Assembly (NCBI GenBank): GCA_027943335.1
Contig: BSBK01000765.1
Span: 162,001 to 226,000, forward strand
DNA: 64,000 nt
Direction of reading: 5' to 3'
DNA from: Chamaecyparis obtusa
Lineage: Eukaryota > Streptophyta > Pinopsida > Cupressales > Cupressaceae
Made by a program: the position numbers and the translations under genes. The notes beneath the pieces were generated by a model. That model saw only the letters and a list, made by a program, of their open reading frames with translations, had not been told where the DNA came from and did no database searches. Positions 12,144 through 25,073 of this stretch are shown here, piece after piece (positions within the stretch are counted from its first letter, which is position 1; each line of letters begins with the position of its first letter).

Positions 12144-12674
12144 TTCCATGGGGAACGATAGATATGGTGGAATTTCTTCCACAACAATAAATCTCTTGCC
12201 TTAACCCAAGGTTGTTCTGCTAGACATTGGCATCATAAGAGTATTAAATGTATTATGGACATTCTGGAGAACAACAACCTTATCAGTTGGGAAATTTTTA
12301 GTAAGAACTATGGTCTTCCTAATTATCACAAAAGAACTTACAACATCATTAAGAATGTCTGTGCTCCCCTTAACCTTCCCCACAATACTAATGCGGACTC
12401 CCATATGTACCTCTCCTTTTGCCAGAATGATGGATCTGTCCTCCCTAAAGATAAAGATAAAGACATCTATAGGCTTCTCAATCATGACACTTTGATTACT
12501 GATCACATCAATTCCCTTTGGTATGTTGACACTAGTCCCTTTGACTGGCAGAAAGCTTTTGAAAAGTTCTGGAAATCTTCTATCCCCCCAAAAATTAAGT
12601 GTTTTAGATGGCATCTCATGCTTAATAGATTGCCTATTAGAAGCCATCTTGTTGACTATGATACTTTCCTGTAG
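12144..12674 (+). pseudogene. LINE (L1-type) ORF2 C-terminal fragment, zf-RVT region
   Basis: The frame 12255-12674 ends ...FEKFWKSSIPPKIKCFRWHL then NRLPIRSHL. This is the hallmark of the zf-RVT-type region that follows the reverse transcriptase in plant L1 ORF2 proteins (a conserved W then a PPKIK-x-F-x-W run). Upstream residues (SWEIFSKNYGLPNYHKRTY) fit the same region. The RT catalytic core, endonuclease and poly(A) tail are missing. A better preserved copy at 23200-23729 starts further upstream. The fragment sits precisely between two long direct repeats. Confidence 0.7.
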
Positions 12675-12693
12675 GCCAAAAACTATAGGAATT

Positions 12694-13403
12694 ATATATG
12701 AATTTTCAAACTTGTTTAATTTATTTGAGATTTTTGTCGTAGGCCTAAAACTATAGGCACCGATTAAACTTAACTAGTTATTAATAATTCATTTTTTAGG
12801 TGCAAGATATCTTTCTCTGGCTACTAACTTTTAGGGGCAAGGGCGCTTATAAGGTAGATTTTTTTATCTATAGGCACCGACTGAACTTAACTAGTTATTA
12901 ATAATTCATTTTTTAGGTGCAAGACATTTTTCTACAAGGGGGCTTATAAGGTAGATTTTTTTATCTGTACAAAAATTAAGGTGCTTTATAAGGTAGAATT
13001 TATTATTTATTATAATGTTATTATGCAAAACAGATTTTTTTATTTGTATTTTAAAAGTAAATTTTATTAAGAAAAATTAAAATGAATGCAATATTTTATT
13101 GAGCTATTTAATCAATGCAAATACATTATAATTATTACTTAATAAATTATATTTTATATCATATATTATATCAATAGTAATATTTATAATATTAAATTAT
13201 TTTTCTATTATATTATACTATATTTATATCATTACTAAATTAAAAAAATAGTCCATGGTTTTAATTTAATACCAATTATATTATATTTTAAATTATATTA
13301 TATTATATTTATTTTATTTTATTTTTAGATTATTAACTAAGTAAATTTTTATTTTATTATGTATGGTATTAGATTAGATTATAATAATAGCATACTTTAA
13401 TTC
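12694..13403. repeat. Direct repeat flanking LINE fragment, right copy (partner 11487-12143)
   Basis: Collinear with the left copy, with an extra partial duplication of the 'ACCGA...AACTTAACTAGTTATTAATAA' type segment (around 12760-12920). Beyond 13403, AT-rich sequence without a recognisable gene continues to 14022. Confidence 0.7.
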
Positions 13404-14022
13404 TAATTATTCTACTTGATATATTATATTATTTTATCAATAAACTAATAAATATTTTTTTATATTAATTTTAAATTATAAATATATGAATAATTATTAA
13501 ATTTTATTATTTTTTATTTAAATTATTAATTTATTTTTATATTATATATTTTATTAATGTATGAATAATTATTATAGTATATTAATATACTCCTAATTAA
13601 ACTATTTTTTAGTAGGTACAATTCCTTCTTAAATAATTTTGGCAACATTTGGTAGGAACTACGCTGCAATGCAGCATTGATATTTTTTTTATCACAAATA
13701 GAAGTTTCTATTTGTATATTATTATTCATTGAAAATCTTTCATAAATAAAACACAAGAATTTATTTTCTAGTTTTACATTTTGTATGTTTATTAAAATGA
13801 TCATACTATCATAAATTAATCATATGACATGTAAGGGTGAGCATCAAATTCTAGGTCTGGTCGACACTTATAGAGATGGCATTTGAATTGTAATTTTTCA
13901 ATACTATAGTTATGTAAATTTGTGTAAATTGAAATAATTTTAAAAAGTTTTTCTCTAAACATTTTAGTGTTTTTATAATATTTTTGAAATATTTTTAAAA
14001 AATTATATTTGTTAAAAAATTG

Positions 14023-14889
14023 TATCTGTCTTAGATGGTGTGGTTTCGTGTGCCTTGGTGACTTGGGTCTTGTGGATGACCCTCTTCTTTTTGTCTCTTG
14101 CATTGGAGTTTATTTTAGTAGGCTCTTTTTGTGCCTCCCTTCCCTATTTGTGAGGGTTAGTTTAACTTTTTTTATTTGTTTATTTGGCTATTGTGGTCGA
14201 CAGCTTGATGTTGTGGTGCAAACCCCTATTGAAGTGGGGTTTCATTCTAAGGGTCAATGGCAGTTGAAGGTTACTCTTCTTCTTCTCTCTTCTTCCCTTC
14301 TTCCTATTAAAGTGAACGTTCCTATTGAGATGGAGACATGACCTATTGAGGTGGCTTGTTGCTAAATGAAAGAGGTGGGAAGGGTTAGTTGGTGGTCTTC
14401 TCTACCACTTGGTTCTATGGAGGTTGGCTAGAATATGCTTGAGTTTTCTATTTCAACTTTCCTCATCTCAACTTTCCCTATTGAGTCGGGTTTCTCACCT
14501 TTGTCAGTGTCAAGAATTATTATCGCTGGGCTAGGTCTTTATTGGATGGATTGTTATTTTCAAAGGAACTTTTCTTGTATCTTCTTTTTTTTGGTAGGAT
14601 TTGGTTTGCTGGTTTGGGGAGCCTTCCAAAACCCCATTTCTCTAATCAAGGTTGACAGAGCCTTTCAAAACCATAATGTCATGGTGCAGCTGAAGCTTAA
14701 TCTATTCATGTATTTAAGAATTTTTTTTTTGAATTCTGGTTTGGTACTGCAGAAGGTTATGGTCCAGGGAATCCTTTAAATCCCCATGATGGTTCTAGGT
14801 CCCAGGTTAAAACAAAAGTTTTCTTCAAGTGATTCTTTTTCATGCCTTTCTTTCATGTTTGATTGCATCCTGACAATTTTCAAGGGCCC
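14023..14889 (+). repeat. 1.84-kb repeat Q, left half, split by the retrotransposon at 14890
   Basis: Matches 47880-48470 and 50190-51018, including the landmark TGCCTTGGTGA and the sequence up to CAATTTTCAAGGGCCC. The missing right half resumes at 47029 after the LTR element. The last five bases (GGCCC, 14885-14889) form the left TSD of that element. Plus-strand ORFs here (14009-14341, 14435-14779) are leucine- and phenylalanine-rich and not conserved in frame among units, so I do not call them genes. Confidence 0.8.
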
Positions 14890-17800
14890 TATTGGTACTC
14901 ATAAAAATCCATATAGTTTTGAGCCCATAGTCAGAAAGTTCTCCTAAGGTAATGTTCAGTGCTTCAAAAGAATAGTTTAAAAGACCTAAGTTCAACTGCA
15001 TACAAAGATAGGGCCTGTTGATTTTCACAGAATGGCACTTAGGACATGTGTTCCTCACATTTCATTCGGCATATGCAATTGGTTACAACTCCCAGAATCC
15101 AATTCTGACAAGTTTTAAAGATACCCATTTGGAGGCCAATGCTCAAATATGCACATCGCATTCTGTCTGGTTTTCACTAAATGGCTTACTTTGAGTGTTT
15201 TTATTTGACACCTAGATGATAGTCACGATGAAAGGAATGTTATGTCATATTTTAGACATGAGAGTGTGTCTCCATGTCTATTTTCAGGTTCCTAAGGGTT
15301 TGAATAATCAATTTACCAGGCCTCTTTTGATTGCATTTTGTTAAATTTTCTTGAATGTGGGAATGCAGTTTTGAAGTTGCCTACTTTAAGGTCATGCAAT
15401 TGGTATCCTGTCAATGGTCAAGAGGAATTAAAGGTTGATCAATAATATAGACATGCAAATGATTCCCCCTGATGAGTTTCAGATCATGACCAATCCGATT
15501 CATTACTTTGCTCGATTAGTTCCAAGCCCAGTTTATGCATTTTTACTATGTTTCAGTTCAGGATGTTCTGGAGGCATGAATTTGAAGATTAATTCTTGAT
15601 AGCCAATTGATCTTTTGTTGAATCTGATTGTATCCTTGTTTTCTATGTGTTAGAGAGATCATCTGTCTAGGGTTTTAAATGATCAAGGTTAGGTTTGACG
15701 TGATTGCAAGATCAGACAAAAGGTGTTCAATAATGATGAAAAGTACAGATAGAATAACTTTGCAAAGTAGTCATTTTCCAAAACTCGTAGCTTTTTGGCA
15801 GATGCTTGTCTCCAGTTGAGGGTTGTTTTTTGTGCTCCTTGCATATGATTCTTCTGCCAGATTCAGTAGCTCACCCTCAGCTCATCATTTGATATTTTTA
15901 ATCCATCTCCTTCAGTGGTAGTTTGCAGTGATTTTGATTTGTGTTTGCCAGTAATTCTAAACGAGTGTTTTCAAGTTTTAAAATCTCCTGCCCTGCTCAT
16001 CTATAGGCGAATCCCTTGAACAGAATGTTTCTCTATAATACAAAGTTTGTACTCACCAACTTTTAGCTTCCAAGGATTATTTTTTGTCGGTGATTTAATG
16101 GCGCAAGTGGGGGTGTTTTACTTAGATTTGGCGAATGGCAAAGTAATAGAAATTGAAACTTTTTAAAGTTTTTGGTTGTCAATAATGGATCCGATGGCAG
16201 ATGCCAGTCATTTTGGTTGTGTTTGAGGTTCGGGTGTTTTAATTTGAAATTTCTTTAGGCTGGACACGCTTGGGACAATGGATCCGATGGCAGATGCCAG
16301 TGAATTAGAGGACAATGGAGTTGGCTCCAAACATGATTGTTAACAGGATTTTCACAAGCTTCAGAAGGTTGTTTCCATAAACCATTGACAACATTCTCTT
16401 AGCTTGCACTAGAGATTGGTTTTGATAATCATTAAAATGTATTAAACACAAAATTATTTTGTGAGATATCATTTTTAGCAAATGTAATTAATCATTGTGA
16501 GGCCAAATTCAATAATATTACAGAGCAATTAGCATTTGTTAAATGAAGGAATTATGGTCAAGTCTTTTATCAGAGACATTTTCGTAAATATAACACAAAG
16601 TATGAAAGTTTATTGAAGCAAGTGTCAAAGCAAATCAAGTTGGGAGAACATTATCTTGTTGTTAATATAGGTGAAAGCATGGAGGAGGCATTTGGCTTTC
16701 CATTTTTAAATGTAAAGGGTGTTGTAGGCACCAATAACGAGAGTTTATACCATTCAAATATGGGCTGCAGACCGGTCTTGTTTCACGTGAACCAAACAAC
16801 AGATGGAGGAAGGAGTGCTGCACGTTTTTCATCTCCCATGTGAGCATCAAGTGTGAGTTACCCATCAAGGAAAGAGAGCTGCACATGTTGGTTGAAGTGG
16901 TGTGTTCCATCCTACAGATCTCTTAGCTAAGACAATGTTGTGTGCATTGGTACGAGTGTGCACCCCATTTATCATGGACAGTATGCAGCGCCCATCATAT
17001 TTGCAGGCCTGCAAACTATTGTTGGATGCACACAAGTACCTAAGCACAAACAAAATCTTGTTTGTAGACATCTATGTGGGGCTTTCTAAGAATGGGGTGC
17101 ATTATGCGGTTAATCCCACATACACCAAGAGGGTAATGGAAAAAATGGAGCATGTGCAGGCATAAAGGAGGGTGTGAGGTTGTTGCTCACAGGCTTGAAG
17201 AGGTAATGAAAGCATGAGGTGCACACAGGTATGGGACTGTGCATTTGGGATTTTAATCCCACATTTATCCATTAAAATAACTGAGTTTTTTAAATACAAG
17301 AATACTCGGGTGTAATCTGAAGTGATGAAAAGGAAAGAAAATGTCTGGCTGGGCATTGAGTATGTGGGCCCAGCCAGTGTGCGCCACCTAGGCATGTACT
17401 ATGGATAAATTTTTGAAGGTAAAAGTTATATTTCAAAAGAGTTTAGTCCCACATTCATGGTGGGTAAGAAGAAAATGATGTTTAAATAACAAGGTACTCA
17501 ATACATTAGTGTCTAAAGTGGACGCCCAGTTGGAGGTTCCTTACGCGAGAACGAAACCCAAGGTGCTCGGTTGGCAAGTGACATGGATGGTGATGAGGAT
17601 AGTGGGCCCCACATGAAAGGTAAGGAAATTTTGACAGTGTGTAGGTGTTCATCGATTGCATCGAGATTCATGCCTGAGATCTAACGGACGTCGTTACCCC
17701 GCAAAGAGGAAGTTGCTTGGAGGATAATCATTGCGCGAGAGTGACATGGTGATGTGTGGCACCTGGTGATGTGGCGAGATAGCACAGTCAGGTGCCCGGG

Positions 17801-19210
17801 TGGACAGTATAGCCCAATAAGAATGTGACATGTGGTAGAAGAATGTGCACAGGTCTAACTTGGTGATGAGGTGTCGATCGAGCCAGTTACATAGTGACAT
17901 GTGGCACATGGGTCCCAGAGTAAATGAAATGTTTGCACAAAGGAATTAAAACAAATGATATAGTTTGGACTATATAGTAAATTCAAAAATTTAGAATGAC
18001 TACTGCTCACAGAAATGTTGCCTAAGAACTCATTTTTTATCAGAATATATGAGTATAATATATTTTTAGAAATGGGAGAAGATGAGGAATGCAATGGTGG
18101 TAGTTAAAATCAGACTTTCTCAAGTTGGTGACAGCAGTAATGGACTTTGTATTTCAGGATCAGATTTGGGTAACAAATAGATATTTTATAGAGATGTGTT
18201 CTGGAATGAAATTGTATCAGATTTATCTAAGATATTTTTTATAGTCTTAGGGTTGACTGTGTTGCCATTAAAAAACACTAAATGGTCCTAAGCTTGTTGC
18301 AATCCTATATATGGATTTTCAAGACCATTTACAGAGGTTGTTGGTTTTCTGGTTCACAAGGTTACATCCTGAACCTTCAGTCAAGGAGCTGGACATGTTT
18401 TATCCATTATGTATTAGAACAGAGTAGAAATTTGTAGATATTTTGCATATTGTCTCAGTGGCTTTGAATCTTCAAGCAAGGTGTACACAAAGGCTTAGAT
18501 CCTCATTCTTAATTCAAGTTTTTAGTTCTATTTCTCTCCATTTGTGTCAAGTTTTATGGGTTTTGAATGTTCCGATTCTTTGTATGGTGTTTATCTATGC
18601 ATGTGTTATCTGTCTTCAATTCTAGTTTAAATTGGATTAAATTATGCTCTAGATGAAACACAAATTCATGGGGTTTGCATAGGGATTTCTATAAGTAGTA
18701 TGGTTCTAGGTATTTGCATTTATGACTTGGATCTTTGATGAAATGATAGTAATCAGTCTTTGTATTATACAATGCACTAGATGATTTTCTCTATGGATAA
18801 GGTACTCATCTGAAACAAGTAAACTCTATACTCATATATATCGGGATAGGATGTGTTGTATTCTGTAAAAGTTAAATCAAAATCCTTTCTACCCATTTAG
18901 TTGTATGTATTTAACCCTCAGTTATTTCATGATAATCGAGAATCAACATATGAGTGGTTACCATCTGGTAGTTTCTTATCATTATCTGCTTTGTTGAATC
19001 TAGTTTTAAAGTTGTAAAAGTCTTATATGATCACTCGATTCAAGGCATCCATCTTGGTTCTACAGAGTCAGAAGTGAAGAGGGCAGTCTTGTCCCTATAG
19101 TTTGTCTAGTTATCTATAGATTTTCCTATATTTGGAACTAACCCCTCCTTAAAATCAGTCTTAGGTATATTGATGTGTCATGGAATGTAAAATCTTTTCT
19201 AGAACCAACA
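14890..19210 (+). repeat. 5' LTR (4,321 bp)
   Basis: Collinear with 42602-47028. It ends AGAACCAACA, three bases before the primer-binding site. Relative to the 3' LTR, about 110 bp around 16280 are replaced by a 26-bp filler copied from 16183-16208. ORFs inside are not conserved between the LTRs. Candidate promoter elements could not be singled out with confidence. Confidence 0.85.
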
Positions 19211-19213
19211 AAA

Positions 19214-19231
19214 TGGCAACTCTACTGGGGA
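19214..19231 (+). other. Primer-binding site (TGGCAACTCTACTGGGGA)
   Basis: It starts with TGG, as expected for complementarity to a tRNA CCA end, 3 bp after the 5' LTR. It resembles the TGGCGACTC-GCTGGGGA type of site that I recall from Tat/Ogre elements (tRNA-Arg). A near copy, TGGCAACTCTGCTAGGGA, follows at 19382-19399 within a roughly 170-bp partial duplication. Its GCT is closer to the usual form. Confidence 0.7.
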
Positions 19232-19991
19232 GATTATAATAATGAGTAAATAATGCAGGTTCCAAATTGAGCTAGAATCCTGACCTAATTATTTCAATCA
19301 GTTGAGAATCTCTCATTATATTACAAAATTTCAATATTTCACTACCTAGATTGATTTGGCCCTTTCGAGTCACCAACAAAATGGCAACTCTGCTAGGGAA
19401 ATGTTATGAACAGTTATAAATAATGCAAGTACGAGTAGAGATAGACTCTTGGCTAGCTTATTTGTCTATCCAGTGCTTTCCATTGAAGTGTATAGGAGTT
19501 AGATTTAAAAGTTTTGATATCATCTCACCAACTTGTGAGTGGCGTCTTTGAGATCATCTGTTTGATCAATGCAAAATTCAAAATAAAAGATATAATGTAT
19601 CCAGCTCTGATAAACAGTATTTGAAGTTCTGGTGAAGTTTTGTGTTGACTGGAAGGAGTATACAGAAATTGAGATAAAGAATTTCCTTCTTCAAGGAGGT
19701 GGTGAATCTACAATTATTTCAGCAAAGCAAACTTCAGATTCAGAGGCTTTCCATTCAGCAAGTTGAGTTTTAACTTCAACACTTCTAGGTATTTTTTATC
19801 TTTATGTGTTTTTCCATAAGATCAATTGTGAAGTATTTTGTTCCCTTTTAAGTGTTTCAGCACCATCAAGAAGGGAAGAGTGACATAGGAAAGTTTCATG
19901 TTTCCATGTTGAATATCTTGTCATGAAACTTTAAATTTACTATCATAGAGGTTTGAATATTTTGGTATACCTCTTGTAAAGACAAAACGAG
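19232..19991 (+). other. 5' untranslated leader with duplicated primer-binding region
   Basis: The segment beginning ACCAACAAAATGGCAACTC occurs at 19204 and again at about 19372, each followed by a similar ATAAATAATGCA stretch. The rest of the leader up to the gag start has no recognised feature. Confidence 0.6.
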
Positions 19992-21860
19992 ATGAATAGT
20001 TCTCATCTTGTCTCAAACCAAATGGATAACCAAGAAATGATCCAGCCTAGAAGGTTGTGTTTTATCATTATGGATAAACCTTTAAGTTGCGATCACATTC
20101 ATGGATCCCCGAATTCTTTCCCTAGTGAGCTCATTGATTTGTTTCCAATGTTTGATGATCAGTAAAATTCAGCATTAGAACATGTTCTAGCATTCTTCAA
20201 ATTTGTTGTAAAATATCAGATTTATGAGGAAGATGCCAGCATGATATTTTTTGGGAGATCCCTCAAAAGGGGTCGCAGTTGATTGGTATTTAAGTTTACC
20301 CCCAAAATGCATCTCCTCATTGATTGATTTCAAATGGTTGTTCTTAAAAGAATTTGTTGATGATAGTGAATGGAATAAGTTAGTAAAGGATCATTAGCAA
20401 GAAAATAATATAAATAGTATTTTGAGAAATCCTATGTTTAATGATGAGAATGTTTCTCAGAATTATCAAGCCATGATAGAAGAACTTACAGATTATTGTA
20501 GTAATTAGAAATCATAATCATTGGATACAAGGTCTTCCACTTATTCAGAGATGTCTGAATTTGAAAATGAAAGTCTTTTAAGTGAAGATTTTGATGAAGA
20601 TATTGAGGATGAATTGCTTTTGGATTTGTGTGAAACAATTCATGAAAATATTCAGGACAACATTTCTCATGATTCTAGAATTTACATCAGTTGTGATTCT
20701 TTACTGAGTAAGAAAATGTGGTCTTCTTATAATGAAAATGATGAGGATTTTGATATGAACGATGCGAGTATTTCTGCTCACAAAGAGGCAATGCATACAG
20801 ATGAGTCAAGTTCTCCTTCACTCAGTAGTGATGAGATCTCTGATTTGTTGACAACTGAATATAATAAGTGTACACATCTATCTAATCAGCAAATGTTAGG
20901 CCTTGTTGATTTTTGTTTTGATATAGAAAATGTTCCAGAGAATTTATATGAGTGTGAATCCTTTGATGAGAATGATTAGGGTATGAGTTCTTGTGATGAT
21001 CATGAGCTGGTTGCGGATACAAAATCAGATTATGGGAATATGACAGAAGGGTTCTCTTATCAACAACTCTATGCAAATAAAAATGATGATGTTGTTTTCT
21101 TTTGTGCTAATGATGCTGATGAAAGTTGTTGCAATGATGGCTTTGCATAAAATGATTTGAGCCAAGAGTTTGTAGCCCCTATTCCAAACAAGAAAGAAAT
21201 TTGCAACATCGAACAAGAAACCAAAGAGAATGAGCATGAGATCCAATATCCACTAAGCAGTGAAGAAATCTCAATATTCTTGGCTGTTGATTTTTAGAGG
21301 TGTGCCTCCAATGTGGATTCTACTTTGCAATATCCAATTGATATATGTTTTGACATTGAAAATGAGGCACGTGTTCAAAATGATGAGAATAATGATTCAT
21401 GTTTTCATGAAATCTCCTCATATAATAAATTTTTAGAAGAAGTGAATGAAGAGCATGACAGTGTGTTGTCCTATCATGAAGATTCTAATGATGAACAAGT
21501 TTCTTGTTCAGTTTCTTTTCCTTCTTTTGGTAAGTATGATGATGATTGTGACAATCATAATGATAGTAAATTTCTTGATAAAAATGATGATTATATGGAT
21601 TAGTTGTCCTTGTGTCACAATAACGATGAAAAAAGTTTGCACTTGGTTCATGATTCAGATTGGGAGTACATCCTAGAGGAACTAAGTCACTCAATGGCTG
21701 AAGTATCCAATAAAGATAAAACTAAGGATTCAATTCATTCTCAGCCAAGTGAGTCCCTAGTAATGCATATGGATCAGTACAATTTATCTTTTAATGCATT
21801 ATTAGATGAATGTTATGTTTCCAGTCCTCAAGAAGAGGTAAAGGATGTTCCATATTTCTT
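19992..21860 (+). pseudogene. gag-like plus acidic ORF of Tat/Ogre-like element (broken)
   Basis: An ATG at 19992 opens a frame containing a retrotransposon gag domain: LEHVLAFFKFVVKYQ, then, after a 1-base insertion in an A-run near 20255, DWYLSLPPKCISSLIDFKWLF, the usual W-x-x-LPP core. Downstream (20521-21860) the protein turns highly acidic and serine/asparagine-rich. Eight in-frame stops occur (20163, 20395, 20506, 20515, 20977, 21148, 21295 and 21601). All are TAA or TAG and sit where glutamine is plausible. The frame would continue at 42221 in the sister duplicate. No zinc knuckle, protease or pol is seen. The element must have depended on proteins supplied in trans. Confidence 0.75.
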
Positions 21861-22195
21861 TAGCTTTCTTATTATAACTTTAACATCTCTCTGATTGTGT
21901 AAGCTTGCGGAGAAGGGTTCTCATCTCAAACGGGTGTCGTATACACATCATTTATTTCCCATTATTTATCATCTCTTTTTGTTATCACAAAAAAATAGAC
22001 TCTTTCTTGTGGCTTTGAATTAATGAGAAATCTGATGTATTAGGCCATGCTTATAAGGCCCGGATTTATTCCTTCTCAATCATATATACATCATTTATTC
22101 GCCGATCTTTATTTTCTCTTCTTTCTTATGGATATGCTAGAAATATTCACATATGTTTTGGCTCTTAGTTTCACTTGAGTGGGAAACTATTCACC

Positions 22196-25073
22196 TTGAT
22201 TGTTGTATTGACCATTTTTACACTTTTGGATCATATATGACACACTCTGTTAAATTATTAGACCATATGAATTGATAAATATTTATAAAACTATAAGTAT
22301 GACTCTTAAATTTTTTATTAAATTTGTTATAGGCAATTTAGTATTTTATATGTATGAGATATGTGTATGATAAATTATGTTATTTTATAATATATATGTT
22401 TCTATTTTGATTATTATATATTCATATTAATTTAGATTTTTTTTAAAATAGAATATATGATTTAAAAACTTGTTCTATATTTTTATATTATTTATTATAT
22501 ATTTATATTAGTTTACAATTCTTTTAAAATAAAATATATGAATTTTCAAACTTGTTTAATTTGTTTGAGATTTTTGTCGTAGGCCTAAAACTATAGGCAC
22601 CGATTGAGTGGAAGATATTTTTCTCCTTTTTAAAAATTTTGTATTTTAACCAAAGTATAGTTGCAATTTTATTAACAAAATATATTTACAAAATTCATTT
22701 TTTTGTCACTTCATTGGCTAATAACTTTTAGGGACAAGGGTGCTTATAAGGTAGATTTTTTGATGAGTACAAAAATGAAGGTGCTTTATAAGGTAGAATT
22801 TATTATTTATTATTATGTCATTATGCAAAACATATTTTTTTATTTGTATTTTAAAAGTATATTTTATTAAGAAAATTTAAAATGAATGCAATATTTTATT
22901 GAGCTATTTAATCAATGCAAATACATTATAATTATTACTTAATAAATTATATTTTATATCATATATTATATGAATAGTAATATTTATAATATTAAATTAT
23001 CTTTCTATTATATTATACTATATTTATATCATTACTAAATTAAAATAAAATAGTCTAAGGTTTTAATTTAATACCAATTATATTATATTTTATACTATAT
23101 TATATTATATTATATTTATATTATTAATTAAATACATTTTTATTTTGTTATTTATGGTATTATATTAGATTATAATAATAGCATACTTTAATTCCACCCT
23201 CCATGGGGAACGATAGATATTGTGGAATCTCTTCCACAACAATAAATCTCTTGCCTTAACCCAAGGTTGTTCTGCTAGACATTGGCATAATAAGAGTATT
23301 AAATGTATTATGGACATTCTGGAGAAGAACAACCTTATTAGTTGGGAAATTTTTAGTAAGAACTATGGTCTTCCTAATTATCACAAAAGAACTTACAACA
23401 TGATTAAGAATGCCTGTGCTCCCCTTAACCTTCCCCGCAATACTAATGTGGACTCCCATATGTACCTCTCCTTTTGCCGGAATGATGGATCTGTCCTCCC
23501 TAAAGATAAAGATAAAGACATCTATAGGCTTCTCAATCATGACACTTCGATTACGGATAACATCAATTCCCTTTGGTATGTTGACACTAGTCCCTTTGAC
23601 TGGCAGAAAGCTTTTGAAAAGTTCTGGAAATCTTCTATCCCCCCAAAAAGTAAGTGTTTTAGATGGCATCTCATGCTTAATAGATTGCCTATTAGAAGCC
23701 ATCTTGTTGACTATGATACTTTCCTGTAGGCCTAAAACTATAGGAATTATATATGAATTTTCAAACTTGTTTAATTTATTTGAGATTTTTGTCGTAGGCC
23801 TAAAACTATAGGCACCGATTAAACTTAACTAGTTATTAATAATTCATTTTTTAGGTGCAAGATATTTTTCTCTGGCTAATAACTTTTAGGGACAAGGGCG
23901 CTTATAAGGTAGATTTTTTTATCTATAGGCACCGACTGAACTTAACTAGTTATTAATAATTCATTTTTTAGGTGCAAGACATTTTTCTACAAGGGCGCTT
24001 ATAAGGTAGATTTTTTTATCAGTACAAAAATTAAGGTGCTTTATAAGGTAGAATTTATTATTTATTATAATGTTATTATGCAAAACATATTTTTTTATTT
24101 GTATTTTAAAAGTAAATTTTATTAAGAAAAATTAAAATGAATGCAATATTTTATTGAGCTATTTAATCAATGCAAATACATTATAATTATTACTTAATAA
24201 ATTATATTTTATATCATATATTATATGAATAGTAATATTTATAATATTAAATTATCTTTCTATTATATTATACTATATTTATATCATTACTAAATTAAAA
24301 AAATAGTCCATGGTTTTAATTTAATACCAATTATATTATATTTTAAATTATATTATATTATATTTATTTTATTTATTTTTTATATTATTAATTAAATAAA
24401 TTTTTATTTTATTATGTATGGTATTAGATTAGATTATAATAATAGCATACTTTAATTCTAATTATTCTACTTGATATATTATATTATTTTATCAATAAAC
24501 TAATAAATTATTTTTTATATTAATTCTAAATTATAAATATATGAATAATTATTAAATTATATTATTTTTTATTTAAATTATTAATTTACTTTTATATTAT
24601 ATATTTTATTAATGTATGAATAATTATTATAGTATATTACTATACTCCTAATTAAACTATTTTTTAGTAGGTACAATTCCTTCTTAAATAATTTTGGCAA
24701 CATTTGGGAGGAACTACACTGGAATGCAGCATTGATATTTTTTTTATCACAAATAGAAGTTTCTATTTGTATATTATTATTCATTGAAAATCTTTCATAA
24801 ATAAAACACAAGAATTTATTTTCTAGTTTTACATTTTGTATGTTTACTAAAATGATCAAACTATCATAAGTTAATCATATGACATGTAAGGGTGAGCATC
24901 AAATTCTAGGTCTGGTCGACACTTATAGAGATGGCATTTGAATTGTAATTTTTCAATACTATAGTTATGGAAATTTGTGTAAATTGAAATAATTTTAAAA
25001 AGTTTTTCTCTAAAGATTTTAGTGTTTTTATATTATTTTTGAAATATTTTTAAAAAATTATATTTGTTAAAAA
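22196..25073. repeat. Duplicate of the AT-rich block (partner 11141-14022)
   Basis: Collinear with 11141-14022, including both long direct repeats, here about 22545-23195 and 23750-24460. Differences are mostly single-base changes and small indels. Confidence 0.8.
23197..23729 (+). pseudogene. LINE ORF2 C-terminal fragment, second copy
   Basis: A duplicate of 12144-12674. It retains a longer open frame from 23220, reading WNLFHNNKSLALTQGCSARHW before the shared part. The zf-RVT-like end (WKSSIPPKSKCFRWHL, NRLPIRSHL) is present, with one K/S difference from the first copy. There is no RT core. Confidence 0.7.

Larger units (their letters stand above)
11141..14022. repeat. AT-rich block inserted between repeats P and Q
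   Basis: At 49644-52000 repeat P runs straight into repeat Q, whereas here about 2.9 kb of very AT-rich DNA intervenes. It contains two direct repeats (11487-12143 and 12694-13403) around a LINE fragment, plus short motifs such as AGGCCTAAAACTATAGGC repeated several times. No terminal inverted repeats or TSD were identified, so the element class is unknown. The whole block is duplicated at 22196-25073. Confidence 0.6.

Noticed and set aside
12201..12647. Antisense 148-codon ORF (also 23256-23702)
   Set aside because: It is a shadow of the LINE frame on the opposite strand, which carries the recognisable zf-RVT motif.
14009..14779. Plus-strand ORFs in repeat Q (and equivalents at 25064-25747, 47750-48058, 50060-51047, 51882-52654)
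   Set aside because: Frames and lengths are not conserved between units, and the composition (F, L, V, C) is that of pyrimidine-rich non-coding DNA.
16613..17395. ORFs on both strands inside the Tat/Ogre-like LTRs (equivalents at 44569-45301)
   Set aside because: The two LTR copies carry different stops and frameshifts, and no domain is recognisable; LTRs of this size often hold chance ORFs.
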